Assembly: GCA_951813545.1 (NCBI GenBank)
Contig: OX638352.1
Coordinates: 1,116,001-1,180,000 of the forward strand
DNA: 64,000 nt
Direction: 5' to 3'
DNA from: an uncultured Poribacteria bacterium
GTDB taxonomy: Bacteria > Poribacteria > WGA-4E > WGA-3G
The notes under the pieces were generated by a model. It ran no database searches. It was not told the origin of the DNA and saw nothing but the letters and a program-made list of their open reading frames with translations. Both the position numbers and the translations under genes were made by a program. Shown here piece after piece: positions 1 through 11,108 of this stretch. Each line of letters starts with the position of its first letter. Within the stretch, counting starts at the first letter, position 1.

Positions 1-3000
1 AAATAATTTTAGCGTTAGAGAAATTTTGGGCAGACCACGGCTGCATCATCCAACAACCGTGCGATATAGAAGTCGGCGCAGGAACATTTAACCCTGCAAC
101 ATTCTTGCGATGTCTCGGTCCAGAACCGTGGCAGACAGCCTACGTAGAGCCTGTTCGCCGTCCAACCGATGGCAGATACGCTGAAAACCCTTTCCGTGTT
201 GGAGCGTATTATCAATATCAGGTGATACTGAAACCCGCACCTGAGAACGTACTACCGCTCTACCTTGAGAGCCTCTATAGTCTCGGTATCTCCCCCCGTA
301 AAAACGACATCCGATTTGTTGAAGACGACTGGGAATCACCTACACTCGGTGCCTCCGGACTCGGTTGGGAAGTCTGGTGGAACGGTGCGGAAGTCACGCA
401 GTTTACCTACTTCCAACAGATGGGGAGCATTGATCTCGACCCGATTTGTGCTGAGATTACCTACGGGCTTGAACGTATTGCCCTCTATCTGCAAAACGTT
501 GATGACTTTTTTGACATCCGATGGAATGAACACGTCAATTACGGCGATGTCCACCGCCAAAGCGAGATAGAATACTCGACTTACAACTTTGAGCATGCAA
601 ATGTAGAGCTGCTCTTTGACCTGTTCAGCACCTACGAGAAGGAAACCCATGCCTGTTTAGATGCAGGGTTAGTGCTACCGGCAACCGATCATGTTTTGAA
701 ATGTTCGCACACCTTCAACATGTTAGATGCCCGCGGTGTCATCAGTGTCACGGAACGGGTGAGTTACATTGAACGGGTGCGGAGACTGGCACAACGGATC
801 GCACGTGCGTATGTCACGCAGCGTGAAGAGATGGAGCATCCTCTCATGGAACGTTTCAGCACGGCATCAACTCCCACCGCAGTAGGTGCTGTTTCTAACA
901 GCACCGGATTTGACCAAACACAAGAAACTGCTGACCTTTTATTTGAAATCGGTACGGAAGAGATACCCGCGAGTTACGTACCGCCTGTCCTCGATCAGCT
1001 GCGCAAGACCGCAGCCGAATCCCTTACGAATCACAGAATTCCGTTCGGTGAAATTGAAACACTCGGTACACCGCGCCGTATTACGCTCAGTATCAAGGAT
1101 ATAAAAACCCTTCAAGAAAGTCAAGAAACAGAAGTGGTGGGACCGCCGAAACGTATCGCCTACGATGAAAACGGCGAACCAACCAAAGCAGCTATTGGCT
1201 TCGCAAAGACGCAGGGTGTTGAGCTCTCGGCACTCCGCATCGTTGACACCGAGCGCGGGGAGTATGTTGCTGCTTCCAAACTCGAAACCGGAGTCCCAGC
1301 ACAAGAAGTCTTGAAAACGCTGTTGATCGAATGGATCGAAGTGCTCCGATTTCCTAAAACCATGCGTTGGGAAACTAAATCCGAGGAACCGCGTGCATTC
1401 GCCCGCTTCGCGCGTCCTATCCGATGGCTCGTGGCACTGCTGGGTGATAAGGTTATCAACTGCACTTACGGTGCTGCAGACGCAGGACGGTTAACCTACG
1501 GACATCGTTCCTTGTATCCTGAACCGATAACCTTGGCATCCGCTGATTTAAAGGCTTACGTTGAAAACCTACGTAGTTCTGGTGTCATCGTCTGCCCGAA
1601 AGCGCGTAGGGGCATCATCGAAAAACAGGTCAGAGACGTTTTAGAAGCCGAAGGATGTCTCCCAAAAGTAGATGACGAATTACTGGATACGGTGAATTAT
1701 CTTGTGGAAAACCCACAACCGATCGTTGGTAATTTCAGCGAGTCACATCTGGAAATACCCTCTGAAGTGCTGATTACAGCGATGAAGAAGCATCAACGCT
1801 ATTTTCCGATGTGGAAAAACGAGTCTGTACTCGCCGCGAAATTTATTACGATTTCCAATGGAACAGACGGAAATATCGACGGTGTTCGGCATGGGAATGA
1901 GCGTGTCCTCCGCGCAAGACTCAACGATGCCGAGTTCTTCTACAGCGAAGACCAGAAAACCAGCCTTGTCGATAAAGTTGAACGTTTAGGGGCAGTTATC
2001 TTTCATGCAAAACTCGGTTCGCTCTTAGATAAAGCAGATCGCCTAAAAGCGTTGGTTCAGTTCATCAGTACAGAATTAAAGTTAGCGGAAACAACCACCC
2101 ATCATGCGGAGCGCGCAGCGTGGCTCTGTAAAGCAGATTTGACGACCCACATGGTCATCGAATTCCCGTCATTGCAGGGCATCACGGGAAGCTATTACGC
2201 CCAAAACTCAGGAGAGCCTGAATCCGTCGCCACTGCTATCGCAGAGCACTACCAACCGCTTGGCGCGGATACACCGCTGCCCGAAACCGAAGTCGGCGCG
2301 TTGCTCGCTATCGCCGATAAACTCGACACCATCGTTGGATATTTCGGCATAGAAGAACACCCCACGGGTTCGCAAGACCCTTATTCACTACGACGGCACG
2401 CTCTCGGCACAATCCGAATCCTCCAAGACCGGAAGCTGCCGCTCTCTTTAGATGCTGTTGTTGAAAAAGCAATTTCCCTTTACACTGTTGAATTAGCCGA
2501 TGATACAAAAACGAGCGTTCTCGGTTTCATCAAGGAACGCTTACGTGTTATCTTGTTGCAAACACATCAATATACCCCCGATCTTGCCGATGCTGTCTTG
2601 GCAGTCGGCGACGTTGACATCATCGATATTCTTAAACGTGCCAGTGTTCTTGCCGAATTTCGCTTGACACCAAATTTCGAGGAAGTGTATAATGCACTCA
2701 ATCGAGTGCTGAGAATTTTATCGCCAAGTGCGCCAGAAACCGTAGACGCTGCACTTCTGTACGATGATGCTGAAAAGCAGTTGTCCGCCTGCATCACTGA
2801 GGCAGAGCCACATTTTCAGGAAAGCATTCAGGAACGTGACTATGCCAAACTACTGGCACAACTCGCCACTTTACAACCAGCAATAGACAAATTCTTTGAT
2901 GATGTCTTGGTTATGGCAGAAGAACCAGCACTGCGTACCAACCGATTGGCACTCTTGAACCAAATCGGACGAAATATCTATGCTGTCGCAGACTTGACAA

Positions 3001-3023
3001 AACTCGTGATCGCTGGAGATTAA
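1..3023 (+). CDS. glyQS: Glycyl-tRNA synthetase, fused alpha+beta subunits (5' end truncated by window edge)
   Basis: Frame stays open upstream of the listed start to base 3 ([34 protein letters not shown]), typical GlyQ N-terminus; GlyS starts at [23 protein letters not shown] in the same ORF. Confidence 0.95.
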   Translation, partial: IILALEKFWADHGCIIQQPCDIEVGAGTFNPATFLRCLGPEPWQTAYVEPVRRPTDGRYAENPFRVGAYYQYQVILKPAPENVLPLYLESLYSLGISPRKNDIRFVEDDWESPTLGASGLGWEVWWNGAEVTQFTYFQQMGSIDLDPICAEITYGLERIALYLQNVDDFFDIRWNEHVNYGDVHRQSEIEYSTYNFEHANVELLFDLFSTYEKETHACLDAGLVLPATDHVLKCSHTFNMLDARGVISVTERVSYIERVRRLAQRIARAYVTQREEMEHPLMERFSTASTPTAVGAVSNSTGFDQTQETADLLFEIGTEEIPASYVPPVLDQLRKTAAESLTNHRIPFGEIETLGTPRRITLSIKDIKTLQESQETEVVGPPKRIAYDENGEPTKAAIGFAKTQGVELSALRIVDTERGEYVAASKLETGVPAQEVLKTLLIEWIEVLRFPKTMRWETKSEEPRAFARFARPIRWLVALLGDKVINCTYGAADAGRLTYGHRSLYPEPITLASADLKAYVENLRSSGVIVCPKARRGIIEKQVRDVLEAEGCLPKVDDELLDTVNYLVENPQPIVGNFSESHLEIPSEVLITAMKKHQRYFPMWKNESVLAAKFITISNGTDGNIDGVRHGNERVLRARLNDAEFFYSEDQKTSLVDKVERLGAVIFHAKLGSLLDKADRLKALVQFISTELKLAETTTHHAERAAWLCKADLTTHMVIEFPSLQGITGSYYAQNSGEPESVATAIAEHYQPLGADTPLPETEVGALLAIADKLDTIVGYFGIEEHPTGSQDPYSLRRHALGTIRILQDRKLPLSLDAVVEKAISLYTVELADDTKTSVLGFIKERLRVILLQTHQYTPDLADAVLAVGDVDIIDILKRASVLAEFRLTPNFEEVYNALNRVLRILSPSAPETVDAALLYDDAEKQLSACITEAEPHFQESIQERDYAKLLAQLATLQPAIDKFFDDVLVMAEEPALRTNRLALLNQIGRNIYAVADLTKLVIAGD

Positions 3024-3074
3024 AAAACTTGGAAGAACGTCTAAGCGTGCCTGCCGATACGACGGGAGTGAAAC

Positions 3075-6000
3075 ATGAAGCAACACCTCTTATGTAATAC
3101 ATTGAAAATCTGCATCCATCTCTCACTTATTGCAGCTATTGTCCTCGTGATTGGGTGTGGTGAGAAAGAGAACAGGGACATTATTGAAGCACGAGCCGCT
3201 ATTGTTCGCGGAGATTATACCGCTGCAGAAGCCGCCGTTCAAAGAACAGACACAGAAAATCAGGAAGCGCAACACCTGAAAGTTTTCCTACAGAACCGGA
3301 CACGTACCGAGACGGAAAGTTGGCACCAAGCGATTGCACAATCAAACGTTTATCTTGAAACACTGACTGCGGATATCCTCGCTATCTCATTACAGGAAGA
3401 TCCGGATTCTGACGAACTTGACCGCCAAGAAAGACTCGTCCGTTCACAGCATTCGGTTTCTGGACTCTTCGCTGTATCGCTTGCGCAAGCCGTTGAAAAA
3501 CGTGCTGAATTGCTCTCCGAACTGGTAGCACACGCAGATGCTGCTGTCGTCATTGGACTTTTAGCCGCAGAAAAATGCTATCAACCGGAAGCGCGTGCAG
3601 CCGTCGCAGAACTCACAGCAAAACTCGGAAATAGTGAAGCAGTCGTTGAATTGTTGCGGCAGGCAACAGAATATAAAGACACAACAGTCCAAAAAGAAGC
3701 GATACGCCATCTCGGTGCGATGCGGAACCTCGAACTAATTCCGGTCTTTGAAGAAGTACTCACCAAAACTAAAAACGCCCCGGAGGTTGCATACAGGGCA
3801 ATTGTCGCGCTTGAGCAATCAATGCGCGCAATTCCTGAATCAACATCTATTGTACCGGGACTCCAACTCGCCCTGAGAAATAACAGCGCGCAGGTTCGGA
3901 TGCACGCCGCGAAACTGCTCGGAAGCATCCAAGCGGAGAATGCTGTTCCCGATCTCGTCCGACTGCTCGCAGACCCAAACGGTTATGTCAAAAACACAGC
4001 CATAGATGCGCTTAATCGTATAGGAGCACCTGCCACTGCCCCCCTACTTGAGATATTGGACACGAAAGCGCGAAACCTCATTCCGGACGAAGATACCGGC
4101 TTCGCCACAGAATACCAATACATCGCAAGTGCTTATATTGACAATTTGTGGATGAAAAAATATCGAATTGGAACGCAATCAGCAGCAATTCAGACACTCG
4201 GCTTGCTCAAAGCGGAAGCCAGCGTCCAACCTCTCATAAAAGAGTTGGCAAACGAAGAATTGAAAAATGAAGCCTTAGCGGCACTCATCGAAATGCGAGG
4301 TGTCGCTGTCCCACCGATGCTTGACGCGCTTAAAAACGGCACAGATGAAATTCGGGTGAAGGTTGCAGATGCCCTCGGACAAATCGGTGACCGGCGTGCA
4401 ATAGCTCCACTTATTGACACTTTAAGCAGTGATCCGCATAAAGAGGTACAAGCACAGGCAGCGATGGGGCTTGGTAATATACGGGCGCGTAATGCTGTCA
4501 ATGCTCTGACGGAAGCACTTTCTTACGACGATACCACCGCCACCAACGCCGCGGAGGCACTCGGGAAAATTGGGGTATCTACAGAAAATGCTGTTCAAAA
4601 ACTGATCATCATAGCGATGGATAAGCAGATGCGGGAAACCTTACGCCTCGCTGCTATTACAGCGCTCTGGCAACTTAAACCCGGAGAAGCGACACAACCG
4701 ATGCTCCTTCTCATGTTCAGTGATGAAACCAGCCCCGTCATACGTGCCAATGCCGTCAAGGTCCTGAGCCGTATCAAGGCACCAGAAACCACACCCGTGT
4801 TGATCTGGGTATTGTCCACACAATTTGACGAAATTTCAGACTTCCAGCGGCACATGAAACGAGAATATAAAACACTTGACGCACTCCGAACACAGGTCGA
4901 ATCCTTCCAGGTTGAGTGGACAGTTGATTACCCGCGAACAAACTATCGGACCTGGGGTGAACTCAAACCGATACCGAGTCTCGTGCGGAGCGAAGTCGCC
5001 CATGCACTCGGTATCATCAAAGGTGATTCTGTCATTGAACCCCTCATTGGTGCCCTTGAGGACGATGGTCGTGCAACAGTACGACAAAGTGCAGCCTGGT
5101 CTCTCGGTGAAGTTAAGGGAGATACCGCAACGACTGTCCTTATCACCGCATTGAAAAAAGATAAACAAGGTGTTGTACGACAAGAAGCTGCTATCGCTCT
5201 CGGAAAAATAAAAGGACAGAAAGTCGTCGATCCGTTGTTAGATGCGCTGCGTAACGATAAGTATGAGACAACCCGCTTTCAAGCAGCAATAGCACTCCGC
5301 GAGATTCAAGCTGGCGATAAAGGGCTTGTCGACATCATCAAAAAGGGCTTAGGAAGTTTTGACGACGGATACGAAGTCCAATCTGTTCAAAATGAAGTCA
5401 TCGGGGCATTAATCAAAGACGGAAACATCCCAACAGCCGAATTTGCACTCGATGCTCTGAAATCTGCAGATGATGAATGGACTCGATGGGCACTCGTCCA
5501 TGTCATCGGAGCGACTGCGAAAAAAGTCGCGGTTGATGCAATGCTCGAAGAATTGAAGCATACGAGTTATGTTGTTCGCAGACGTGCCGCGGAATCGCTC
5601 GGTGGTTTCAAAGAGCGTCGAGTCGTTGAATCGCTAATCGCCGTTCTTGAAAACACGGATGAAATGAAATCGATTCGTGCGGCGGCGGTAGTTTCGCTTG
5701 GTGCGCTTAAAGATGAACGTGCCTCCGCCCCTTTGCTGGCTGCGCTTGAGGATGAAAACGCTGAGATTCGATGGCGAGCCGTTGCCGCTTTAGGAAACCT
5801 AAAGGATGCAAAAGCAGTTGCAAAGCTCAGCGAGATTGTTGAAAACCCATTGGAGCCCGACAATGTTCGTGCCGCAGCGGTAACTGCCCTCGGTAATATC
5901 AACGATAAAACGGCTGAAAACGTCCTGATCCGCGCACTTGACATCCGAGTCGGAAACATCGCCAAAAACGCCATAATTGCTTTAGGAAAACTCGAAAGCG

Positions 6001-6920
6001 AAACGGCAATTCCCAGATTAATTGCGATTCTTGAAGATAAGCAAGTCCCACTGAATGCAAGTACAGCAGTCTTAGCAAATGCCTCCGCACGTACAAAAGC
6101 CGCACGGGCACTCGGTCAAATTGGCGGACCTCGTGCCGCTGAAGCCATTGGAAGACAGCTCATTGACGATACAGAATATATCGTCGCACTTGAGGACGCG
6201 GCAAACAGGCGAAACCTCGGACTCGATGATTGGAAACGCAACTGGAGTTGGGAGATTTACGTCGTTGCCGCCAAAAAACTGGACTTATCCGCATCTGTTG
6301 CACCGAAAATGTCTGAACGCGCCGCGGATGAATGGGAAAACAACCCTGTGAGAAACGCCGCGATGGTTGCTTTAGGGCGTTGTAATACCGCAGATGCATC
6401 ACTTGATGTATCCAATCTCAAACAGCGACTCACCGATCCGGATGTGGACATCCGAAAAGCTACAGCACTCGCCATTGGTGAAGCCGGGCTTTCAGAGTTT
6501 ATACCAGAACTCGTTCAGATCATGAAGGGCGAAAATGAATCCGACAAGGATGTACGACGTGCTGCTACACAAGGGCTCAAAGTCTTAGCTGATCCCTCAA
6601 CGACCGACGCTCTCATTGAAGTGATGAACAACGATGATAACCACGTGGAGATCCGGCGAGATGCCTCGCGCGCATTGGGTGAAATCGGATCTGACAAAGC
6701 CGTAACGGCGTTGGTGGACAAACTCAGAGCATTACATGAAGCCCAAATTACGAGGGGATTCCGTCTCGATGTCATCAAGGCTCTTGGTGATGCGAAAAAC
6801 GCAAACGCTGTGTCACTGCTTGAATTGATTCTCCAAGACCAAGACGCGGAGATCCACTTCCAAGCAGCGGCAGCTCTTTTTGAGATTACAGGTAAAGGCT
6901 ACGGCTATAACCGGACATAA
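3075..6920 (+). CDS. HEAT-repeat (PBS lyase-like) lipoprotein
   Basis: Lipobox-like VLVIGCGEKEN; many HEAT units (VRxxAAxALGxIxxxxAVxPLIxAL). Confidence 0.9.
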   Translation: MKQHLLCNTLKICIHLSLIAAIVLVIGCGEKENRDIIEARAAIVRGDYTAAEAAVQRTDTENQEAQHLKVFLQNRTRTETESWHQAIAQSNVYLETLTADILAISLQEDPDSDELDRQERLVRSQHSVSGLFAVSLAQAVEKRAELLSELVAHADAAVVIGLLAAEKCYQPEARAAVAELTAKLGNSEAVVELLRQATEYKDTTVQKEAIRHLGAMRNLELIPVFEEVLTKTKNAPEVAYRAIVALEQSMRAIPESTSIVPGLQLALRNNSAQVRMHAAKLLGSIQAENAVPDLVRLLADPNGYVKNTAIDALNRIGAPATAPLLEILDTKARNLIPDEDTGFATEYQYIASAYIDNLWMKKYRIGTQSAAIQTLGLLKAEASVQPLIKELANEELKNEALAALIEMRGVAVPPMLDALKNGTDEIRVKVADALGQIGDRRAIAPLIDTLSSDPHKEVQAQAAMGLGNIRARNAVNALTEALSYDDTTATNAAEALGKIGVSTENAVQKLIIIAMDKQMRETLRLAAITALWQLKPGEATQPMLLLMFSDETSPVIRANAVKVLSRIKAPETTPVLIWVLSTQFDEISDFQRHMKREYKTLDALRTQVESFQVEWTVDYPRTNYRTWGELKPIPSLVRSEVAHALGIIKGDSVIEPLIGALEDDGRATVRQSAAWSLGEVKGDTATTVLITALKKDKQGVVRQEAAIALGKIKGQKVVDPLLDALRNDKYETTRFQAAIALREIQAGDKGLVDIIKKGLGSFDDGYEVQSVQNEVIGALIKDGNIPTAEFALDALKSADDEWTRWALVHVIGATAKKVAVDAMLEELKHTSYVVRRRAAESLGGFKERRVVESLIAVLENTDEMKSIRAAAVVSLGALKDERASAPLLAALEDENAEIRWRAVAALGNLKDAKAVAKLSEIVENPLEPDNVRAAAVTALGNINDKTAENVLIRALDIRVGNIAKNAIIALGKLESETAIPRLIAILEDKQVPLNASTAVLANASARTKAARALGQIGGPRAAEAIGRQLIDDTEYIVALEDAANRRNLGLDDWKRNWSWEIYVVAAKKLDLSASVAPKMSERAADEWENNPVRNAAMVALGRCNTADASLDVSNLKQRLTDPDVDIRKATALAIGEAGLSEFIPELVQIMKGENESDKDVRRAATQGLKVLADPSTTDALIEVMNNDDNHVEIRRDASRALGEIGSDKAVTALVDKLRALHEAQITRGFRLDVIKALGDAKNANAVSLLELILQDQDAEIHFQAAAALFEITGKGYGYNRT

Positions 6921-7047
6921 CGTAAAATGGCTATCGGCTGTCGGCTTTCAGCAGTCAGTAGAGCGTGTAGCAGTTGCGAACATTTACCTGCCACAACGCC
7001 CTCTTGACTGACCGCTGACAACTGACGGTTATTAAAAGGAGATTTTC

Positions 7048-7371
7048 ATGGCTTTCTTTGAATTAAGACAGTATAGAACGAAACCCGGTCAACGCGAGAA
7101 TTGGGTGAAATACATGGAGGAAACGATCCTCCCGTTCCAGATTTCTAAAGGAATGGTCGTGATTGGCAGTTTTATCGGTGAAGAAGAGGACGATCTTTAC
7201 GTCTGGATTCGCCGTTTTGAGAGTGAAGCACAGCGAGAACAACTCTACGCAGCGGTTTATGAAGATGACCGGTGGAAAGACGAAATCTCACCACGCGTCG
7301 GCGAATTGATTGACCGAGAACAAATCGTTGTCACACGGCTTGAACCCACTTCGCGCTCGGCACATCAGTAA
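7048..7371 (+). CDS. NIPSNAP family protein
   Basis: FFELRQYRTKPGQRENWVKYMEE...; small ferredoxin-like fold family pattern; RBS AAAAGGAG. Confidence 0.75.
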   Translation: MAFFELRQYRTKPGQRENWVKYMEETILPFQISKGMVVIGSFIGEEEDDLYVWIRRFESEAQREQLYAAVYEDDRWKDEISPRVGELIDREQIVVTRLEPTSRSAHQ

Positions 7372-7425
7372 GACAGAGACGACGGCACACGGCGTGTGCC
7401 TGCTACCTTTAACGGAGGTGTCTCA

Positions 7426-8172
7426 ATGGGTCCCGAAGAAAAATACCTGTTTGACTTGTGGGGGTATGTGAACATCGAAAGCGTCTTAGGAGCCGATGAA
7501 CTCATTGAACTGAATGCCCTCATTGATGCTCAAGACTATACCGATCCGGTGGATGATGATGTCTATTCACAGAGATTCGGCGGATTCTTGAACTGGGAAA
7601 ACGACGCGTTCCGAAAACTCCTCAATCATCCGCACATCATGCCGTTTTTAGCAGAGATCGTCGGTCCAAAATTCCGACTTGATCACGTTTACGGCATCTT
7701 GATGATAGAAGGCAATCCCGGTGGAACGCTCCACGGTGGTGGAACGCCTTATGACCCAGCGCAGTATTATGTCTTCCGAAACGACCGGATGTATAACGGC
7801 TTAACCGTTGCATCATGGGCGTTGACCGACATGCTTCCGGGGCATGGCGGTTTCTGTTGTATCCCCGGCAGCCATAAGAGCAACTATCCGTGCCCACCGG
7901 AGTTCCGACCCGTGAAGGACAACAAGGTTTGTATGGCACCGGTGCATCAGAAGGCGGGAGATGTTGTCATCTTCACGGAAGCGTTGACGCATGGCACGCT
8001 CCCGTGGACTGCCTCACACGAACGCCGCTCGATTCTTTTCAAGTATTCACCGGGGCACGCCTCATGGGGTCAAGGGAGATACGACAACGAACTCCGCAAC
8101 CTGATGTCAGACGAAGACCAGAAATTGATGCTTGAACCGCCTTACGTTGCAAACAGGAAACCGGTGGTCTAA
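7426..8172 (+). CDS. Phytanoyl-CoA dioxygenase (PhyH) family protein
   Basis: Fe(II)/2OG oxygenase layout (FCCIPGSHKSNYP, GDVVIFTEALTHGTLPW); start set to ATG 7426 after GGAGG. Confidence 0.85.
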   Translation: MGPEEKYLFDLWGYVNIESVLGADELIELNALIDAQDYTDPVDDDVYSQRFGGFLNWENDAFRKLLNHPHIMPFLAEIVGPKFRLDHVYGILMIEGNPGGTLHGGGTPYDPAQYYVFRNDRMYNGLTVASWALTDMLPGHGGFCCIPGSHKSNYPCPPEFRPVKDNKVCMAPVHQKAGDVVIFTEALTHGTLPWTASHERRSILFKYSPGHASWGQGRYDNELRNLMSDEDQKLMLEPPYVANRKPVV

Positions 8173-8219
8173 ACGGTAGGTTGTTAAGTTGAATGTAGCG
8201 GGTGCTACGCCTGTTTGCT

Positions 8220-8239
8220 GGCGAGGTTGAAACCTCGCC
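8220..8239. terminator. Palindromic hairpin GGCGAGGTT-ga-AACCTCGCC between convergent genes
   Basis: 9-bp perfect inverted repeat; no clear T-tract, so terminator role is uncertain. Confidence 0.4.
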
Positions 8240-8260
8240 TACCGACAACTGACAACTAAC

Positions 8261-9406
8261 TTACCAATCCGCTACGCTGCCATCGGTCTCATAATAGAAC
8301 TCACCGCCGAGTTCTTCTGGATAGGTATCAAGCGTCTGTTCCGCCTCCTTTTCATCAATCTCAAAGCCGAGTCCAGGCTTCGTCGGCAAGTCAATGTGCC
8401 CATCTGTAACTTGCCATTCTTCAGTCAATAAGCCTGCACCTAAACCATCATCAATCTGTTCTTGAATTAGGAAATTTGGTACAACGGCATCAACGTGAAG
8501 GGAAGCAGAGAAGGCAACCGGTCCTATTGCACAGTGCGGGGCGATGTGCATATAGTAAATCTCCGCCATGTTCGCAATCTTTTTCAGTTCAGTAATGCCG
8601 CCGGCGTGTGAGGTATCGGGTTGCAGGTAAGCGACCGCTTGTTTCTCAAAGATCTCCCGAAAGCCCCAGCGGGTGAGCAGGCGTTCTCCAGTCGCAATGG
8701 GAAACGGCACATGGTCAGACACCTGTTTGAGTGCGTCAACATTCTCTTGCGGGATAGGTTCCTCGACAAACATCGGGCGCATCCCTTTAAGCTCATGGCA
8801 AATCTCAACTGCAAGGGCAGGCGTCATTTTACCGTGAAAATCGAAGGCGAGTTCAACCTCAGGACCGACCCACTCACGCATGAGATAGGCACGTTCTACA
8901 AATTCATCAATCACCGCGGGAGGCTCGTGTCCACGCCATTTGCCACCGGGACCGCTCTTAAACGCCGTGTAGCCACCTTTCTGCTGTAAGAACTCAAGGC
9001 GTTCTTTCGCAGCAGCTTTGCCTTCGTCAGTCAAACTGCCGATGCCCCAATGTGCATAGACGCGGATACGGTCCCGCACAGCACCCCCTAAGAGTTGATA
9101 GGCAGGTACACCGTAGTATTTCCCAGCGATGTCCCATAACGCCTGATCAATACCGGACAAGGCAGACATCAGAATATTTCCGCTGCGGAAAAAGGCAGAA
9201 CGGTAAACATGCTGCCAGTGGTGTTCAATGCGCAGCGGGTCTTTACCAATAAAATAGTCGGCAAGTTCTTCGACAGCCGCACACGTACTTTTGGGTTTAC
9301 CTTCAAGCGTGGTTTCTCCCCAACCGACGATACCGGTGTCCGTTGTAATTTTCACAAGGCGCATCCGGCGACGGGGGTAGAATTGTTCAATCGTAGCAAT
9401 TTTCAT
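8261..9406 (-). CDS. Enolase-superfamily (mandelate racemase/muconate lactonizing) dehydratase, galactonate dehydratase-like
   Basis: MKIATIEQFYPRRRMRLVKITTDTGIVGWGETTLEGK; SGIDQALWDIAGKYYGVPAYQLLGG; MFVEEPIPQEN. Confidence 0.85.
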   Translation of the reverse strand: MKIATIEQFYPRRRMRLVKITTDTGIVGWGETTLEGKPKSTCAAVEELADYFIGKDPLRIEHHWQHVYRSAFFRSGNILMSALSGIDQALWDIAGKYYGVPAYQLLGGAVRDRIRVYAHWGIGSLTDEGKAAAKERLEFLQQKGGYTAFKSGPGGKWRGHEPPAVIDEFVERAYLMREWVGPEVELAFDFHGKMTPALAVEICHELKGMRPMFVEEPIPQENVDALKQVSDHVPFPIATGERLLTRWGFREIFEKQAVAYLQPDTSHAGGITELKKIANMAEIYYMHIAPHCAIGPVAFSASLHVDAVVPNFLIQEQIDDGLGAGLLTEEWQVTDGHIDLPTKPGLGFEIDEKEAEQTLDTYPEELGGEFYYETDGSVADW

Positions 9407-9491
9407 TTTTTTAGCTATGTCCTCCTGGACACCGCTCCATTTCATTACGCGATGCCTTCTGGTGAATTCCAGACAGGGTTAAGTCGTTCAT

Positions 9492-9770
9492 AGTTCTCAG
9501 TTAAAAGTGAACAGAGTCTGAAACGAAGTGGAAGGCGAATATACGGGATAGCACTTCAAACCCCAAACCCGCCTGACCGAACCGCAAGGAAAATTAAAAG
9601 TACGAACCGCAAGGAAAATTAGAAAAATAGTTTCCAGTTCTCAGTTAAAAGTGAACAGAGTCTGAAACGAAGTGGAAGGCGGATATACGGGATAGCACTT
9701 CAAACCCCAAACCCGCCTGACCGAACCGCAAGGAAAATTAAAAGTACGAACCGCAAGGAAAATTAAAAAT
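9492..9770 (+). repeat. Tandem duplication (period 144 bp) of an intergenic repeat ending in AAGGAAAATTAAAAAT-ATG
   Basis: Units at 9492..9625 and 9636..9770 nearly identical; the last unit ends at the sulfatase start codon. Confidence 0.9.
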
Positions 9771-11108
9771 ATGTGCTCACAACCGAATATTCTTTTCATG
9801 ATCGCCGACGACCACCGATGGGATGCCATCGGAGGCATGGGTGACCCGACCGTGAAAACACCGACACTGGATTCACTCATGACGCGTGGAACGACTTTCC
9901 GCCAAACACACATCATGGGGTCCCTCGTTGGTGCGGTCTGTGTACCAAGCCGCGCTGCCGTCCTTACCAGCGCAAACCTGTTCCGTAGCGGTGGAAACCA
10001 GATTAACCCAGATTTGGCAGTTTGGCCACAGGTAATGCGCGAGGCAGGGTATCATACATTCTTTAGCGGCAAATGGCACAACGACCGACAAACATTTACC
10101 AATAGTTTTGATGAAGGTGCTAAGATCTTCTTTGGTGGCATGAGCGATCAATATAAAGTACCCGTTTTCGATTTCGATCCAACAGGAAAATATCCGAATG
10201 ATGCCAGGTACATTGGAGAAAAGTTTTCTACGGAACTGTTTACAGAGTCTGCCGTGCAATTTATAGAAGACTACGACGAAACGGATCCATTTTTCCTTTA
10301 CCTCTCATTTACTTCGCCGCACGATCCGAGAACAGCACCCGGAGAATACGCGACAATGTATCCACCAGAGGAGATACCTGTCCCGGAAAACTTTGTCCCA
10401 GAACATCCGTTCGATAACGGCGAAATGCGTATCCGAGACGAAGTACTGGCACCCTTCCCTCGAACTCCTGAAATCGTTCAACAACACATCGCCGATTACT
10501 ATGGAATGATTACCCACATGGATGCTGAAATGGGACGTGTCCTGCAAACATTAGAAGCCGCTGGACATCTTGATAACACGATCGTCATCTACACCGCCGA
10601 CCACGGACTTGCTGTCGGACAACACGGACTGCTCGGCAAACAGAATCTCTACAACCACAGCATTCGCGTGCCATCAATATTCGCGGGACCCGGAATTTCA
10701 GAAGGTGTAACAGTCGATGCCCTGACCTACCTGTACGATGTCTTTCCTACTGTTTGCGACCTGACCGGTGTTGAATGCCCGGATACGACTGAAGGAAAGA
10801 GTTTAGTACCACTGATGGAAGGCTGCGTAGATCGGGTACGAGCTACAGTTTTCGCGGCGTATAGAGACATCCATCGCACTATCAGCGATGGACGTTGGAA
10901 ACTCATCCGCTATTATATCTCTGAAGAGACAGGTAAAGGAACAGACTGCATCCAACTTTTCGATTTAGAACAGGATCCTTGGGAGACGACAAACCTTGCC
11001 GATTTGCCTGAACATACCGATCGCATCCGCTCACTTGCTGCGGATATGAAAATGTGGCAAACCGAGACGGACGATTTCTTGAGGGATACACCGATTTTGT
11101 TAGGGTAG
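9771..11108 (+). CDS. Sulfatase (alkaline phosphatase superfamily)
   Basis: PNILFMIADDHRWDAIGGMG; sulfatase C-x-P-S-R motif in AVCVPSRAAVLTS (formylglycine site); IYTADHGLAVGQHGLLGKQNLYNHSIRVP. Confidence 0.92.
   Translation: MCSQPNILFMIADDHRWDAIGGMGDPTVKTPTLDSLMTRGTTFRQTHIMGSLVGAVCVPSRAAVLTSANLFRSGGNQINPDLAVWPQVMREAGYHTFFSGKWHNDRQTFTNSFDEGAKIFFGGMSDQYKVPVFDFDPTGKYPNDARYIGEKFSTELFTESAVQFIEDYDETDPFFLYLSFTSPHDPRTAPGEYATMYPPEEIPVPENFVPEHPFDNGEMRIRDEVLAPFPRTPEIVQQHIADYYGMITHMDAEMGRVLQTLEAAGHLDNTIVIYTADHGLAVGQHGLLGKQNLYNHSIRVPSIFAGPGISEGVTVDALTYLYDVFPTVCDLTGVECPDTTEGKSLVPLMEGCVDRVRATVFAAYRDIHRTISDGRWKLIRYYISEETGKGTDCIQLFDLEQDPWETTNLADLPEHTDRIRSLAADMKMWQTETDDFLRDTPILLG

Noticed and set aside
3350-5974. 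Many minus-strand ORFs opposite the HEAT-repeat gene
   Set aside because: Shadow ORFs from codon composition of a long repetitive plus-strand gene; no family features.
6921-7047. CAGTCAG/CTGACAACTGAC-rich spacer as a structured element
   Set aside because: Degenerate CTGAC/CAGTC-type spacers also occur near 15300, 8245 and 49080; pattern is too loose to define an element by eye.
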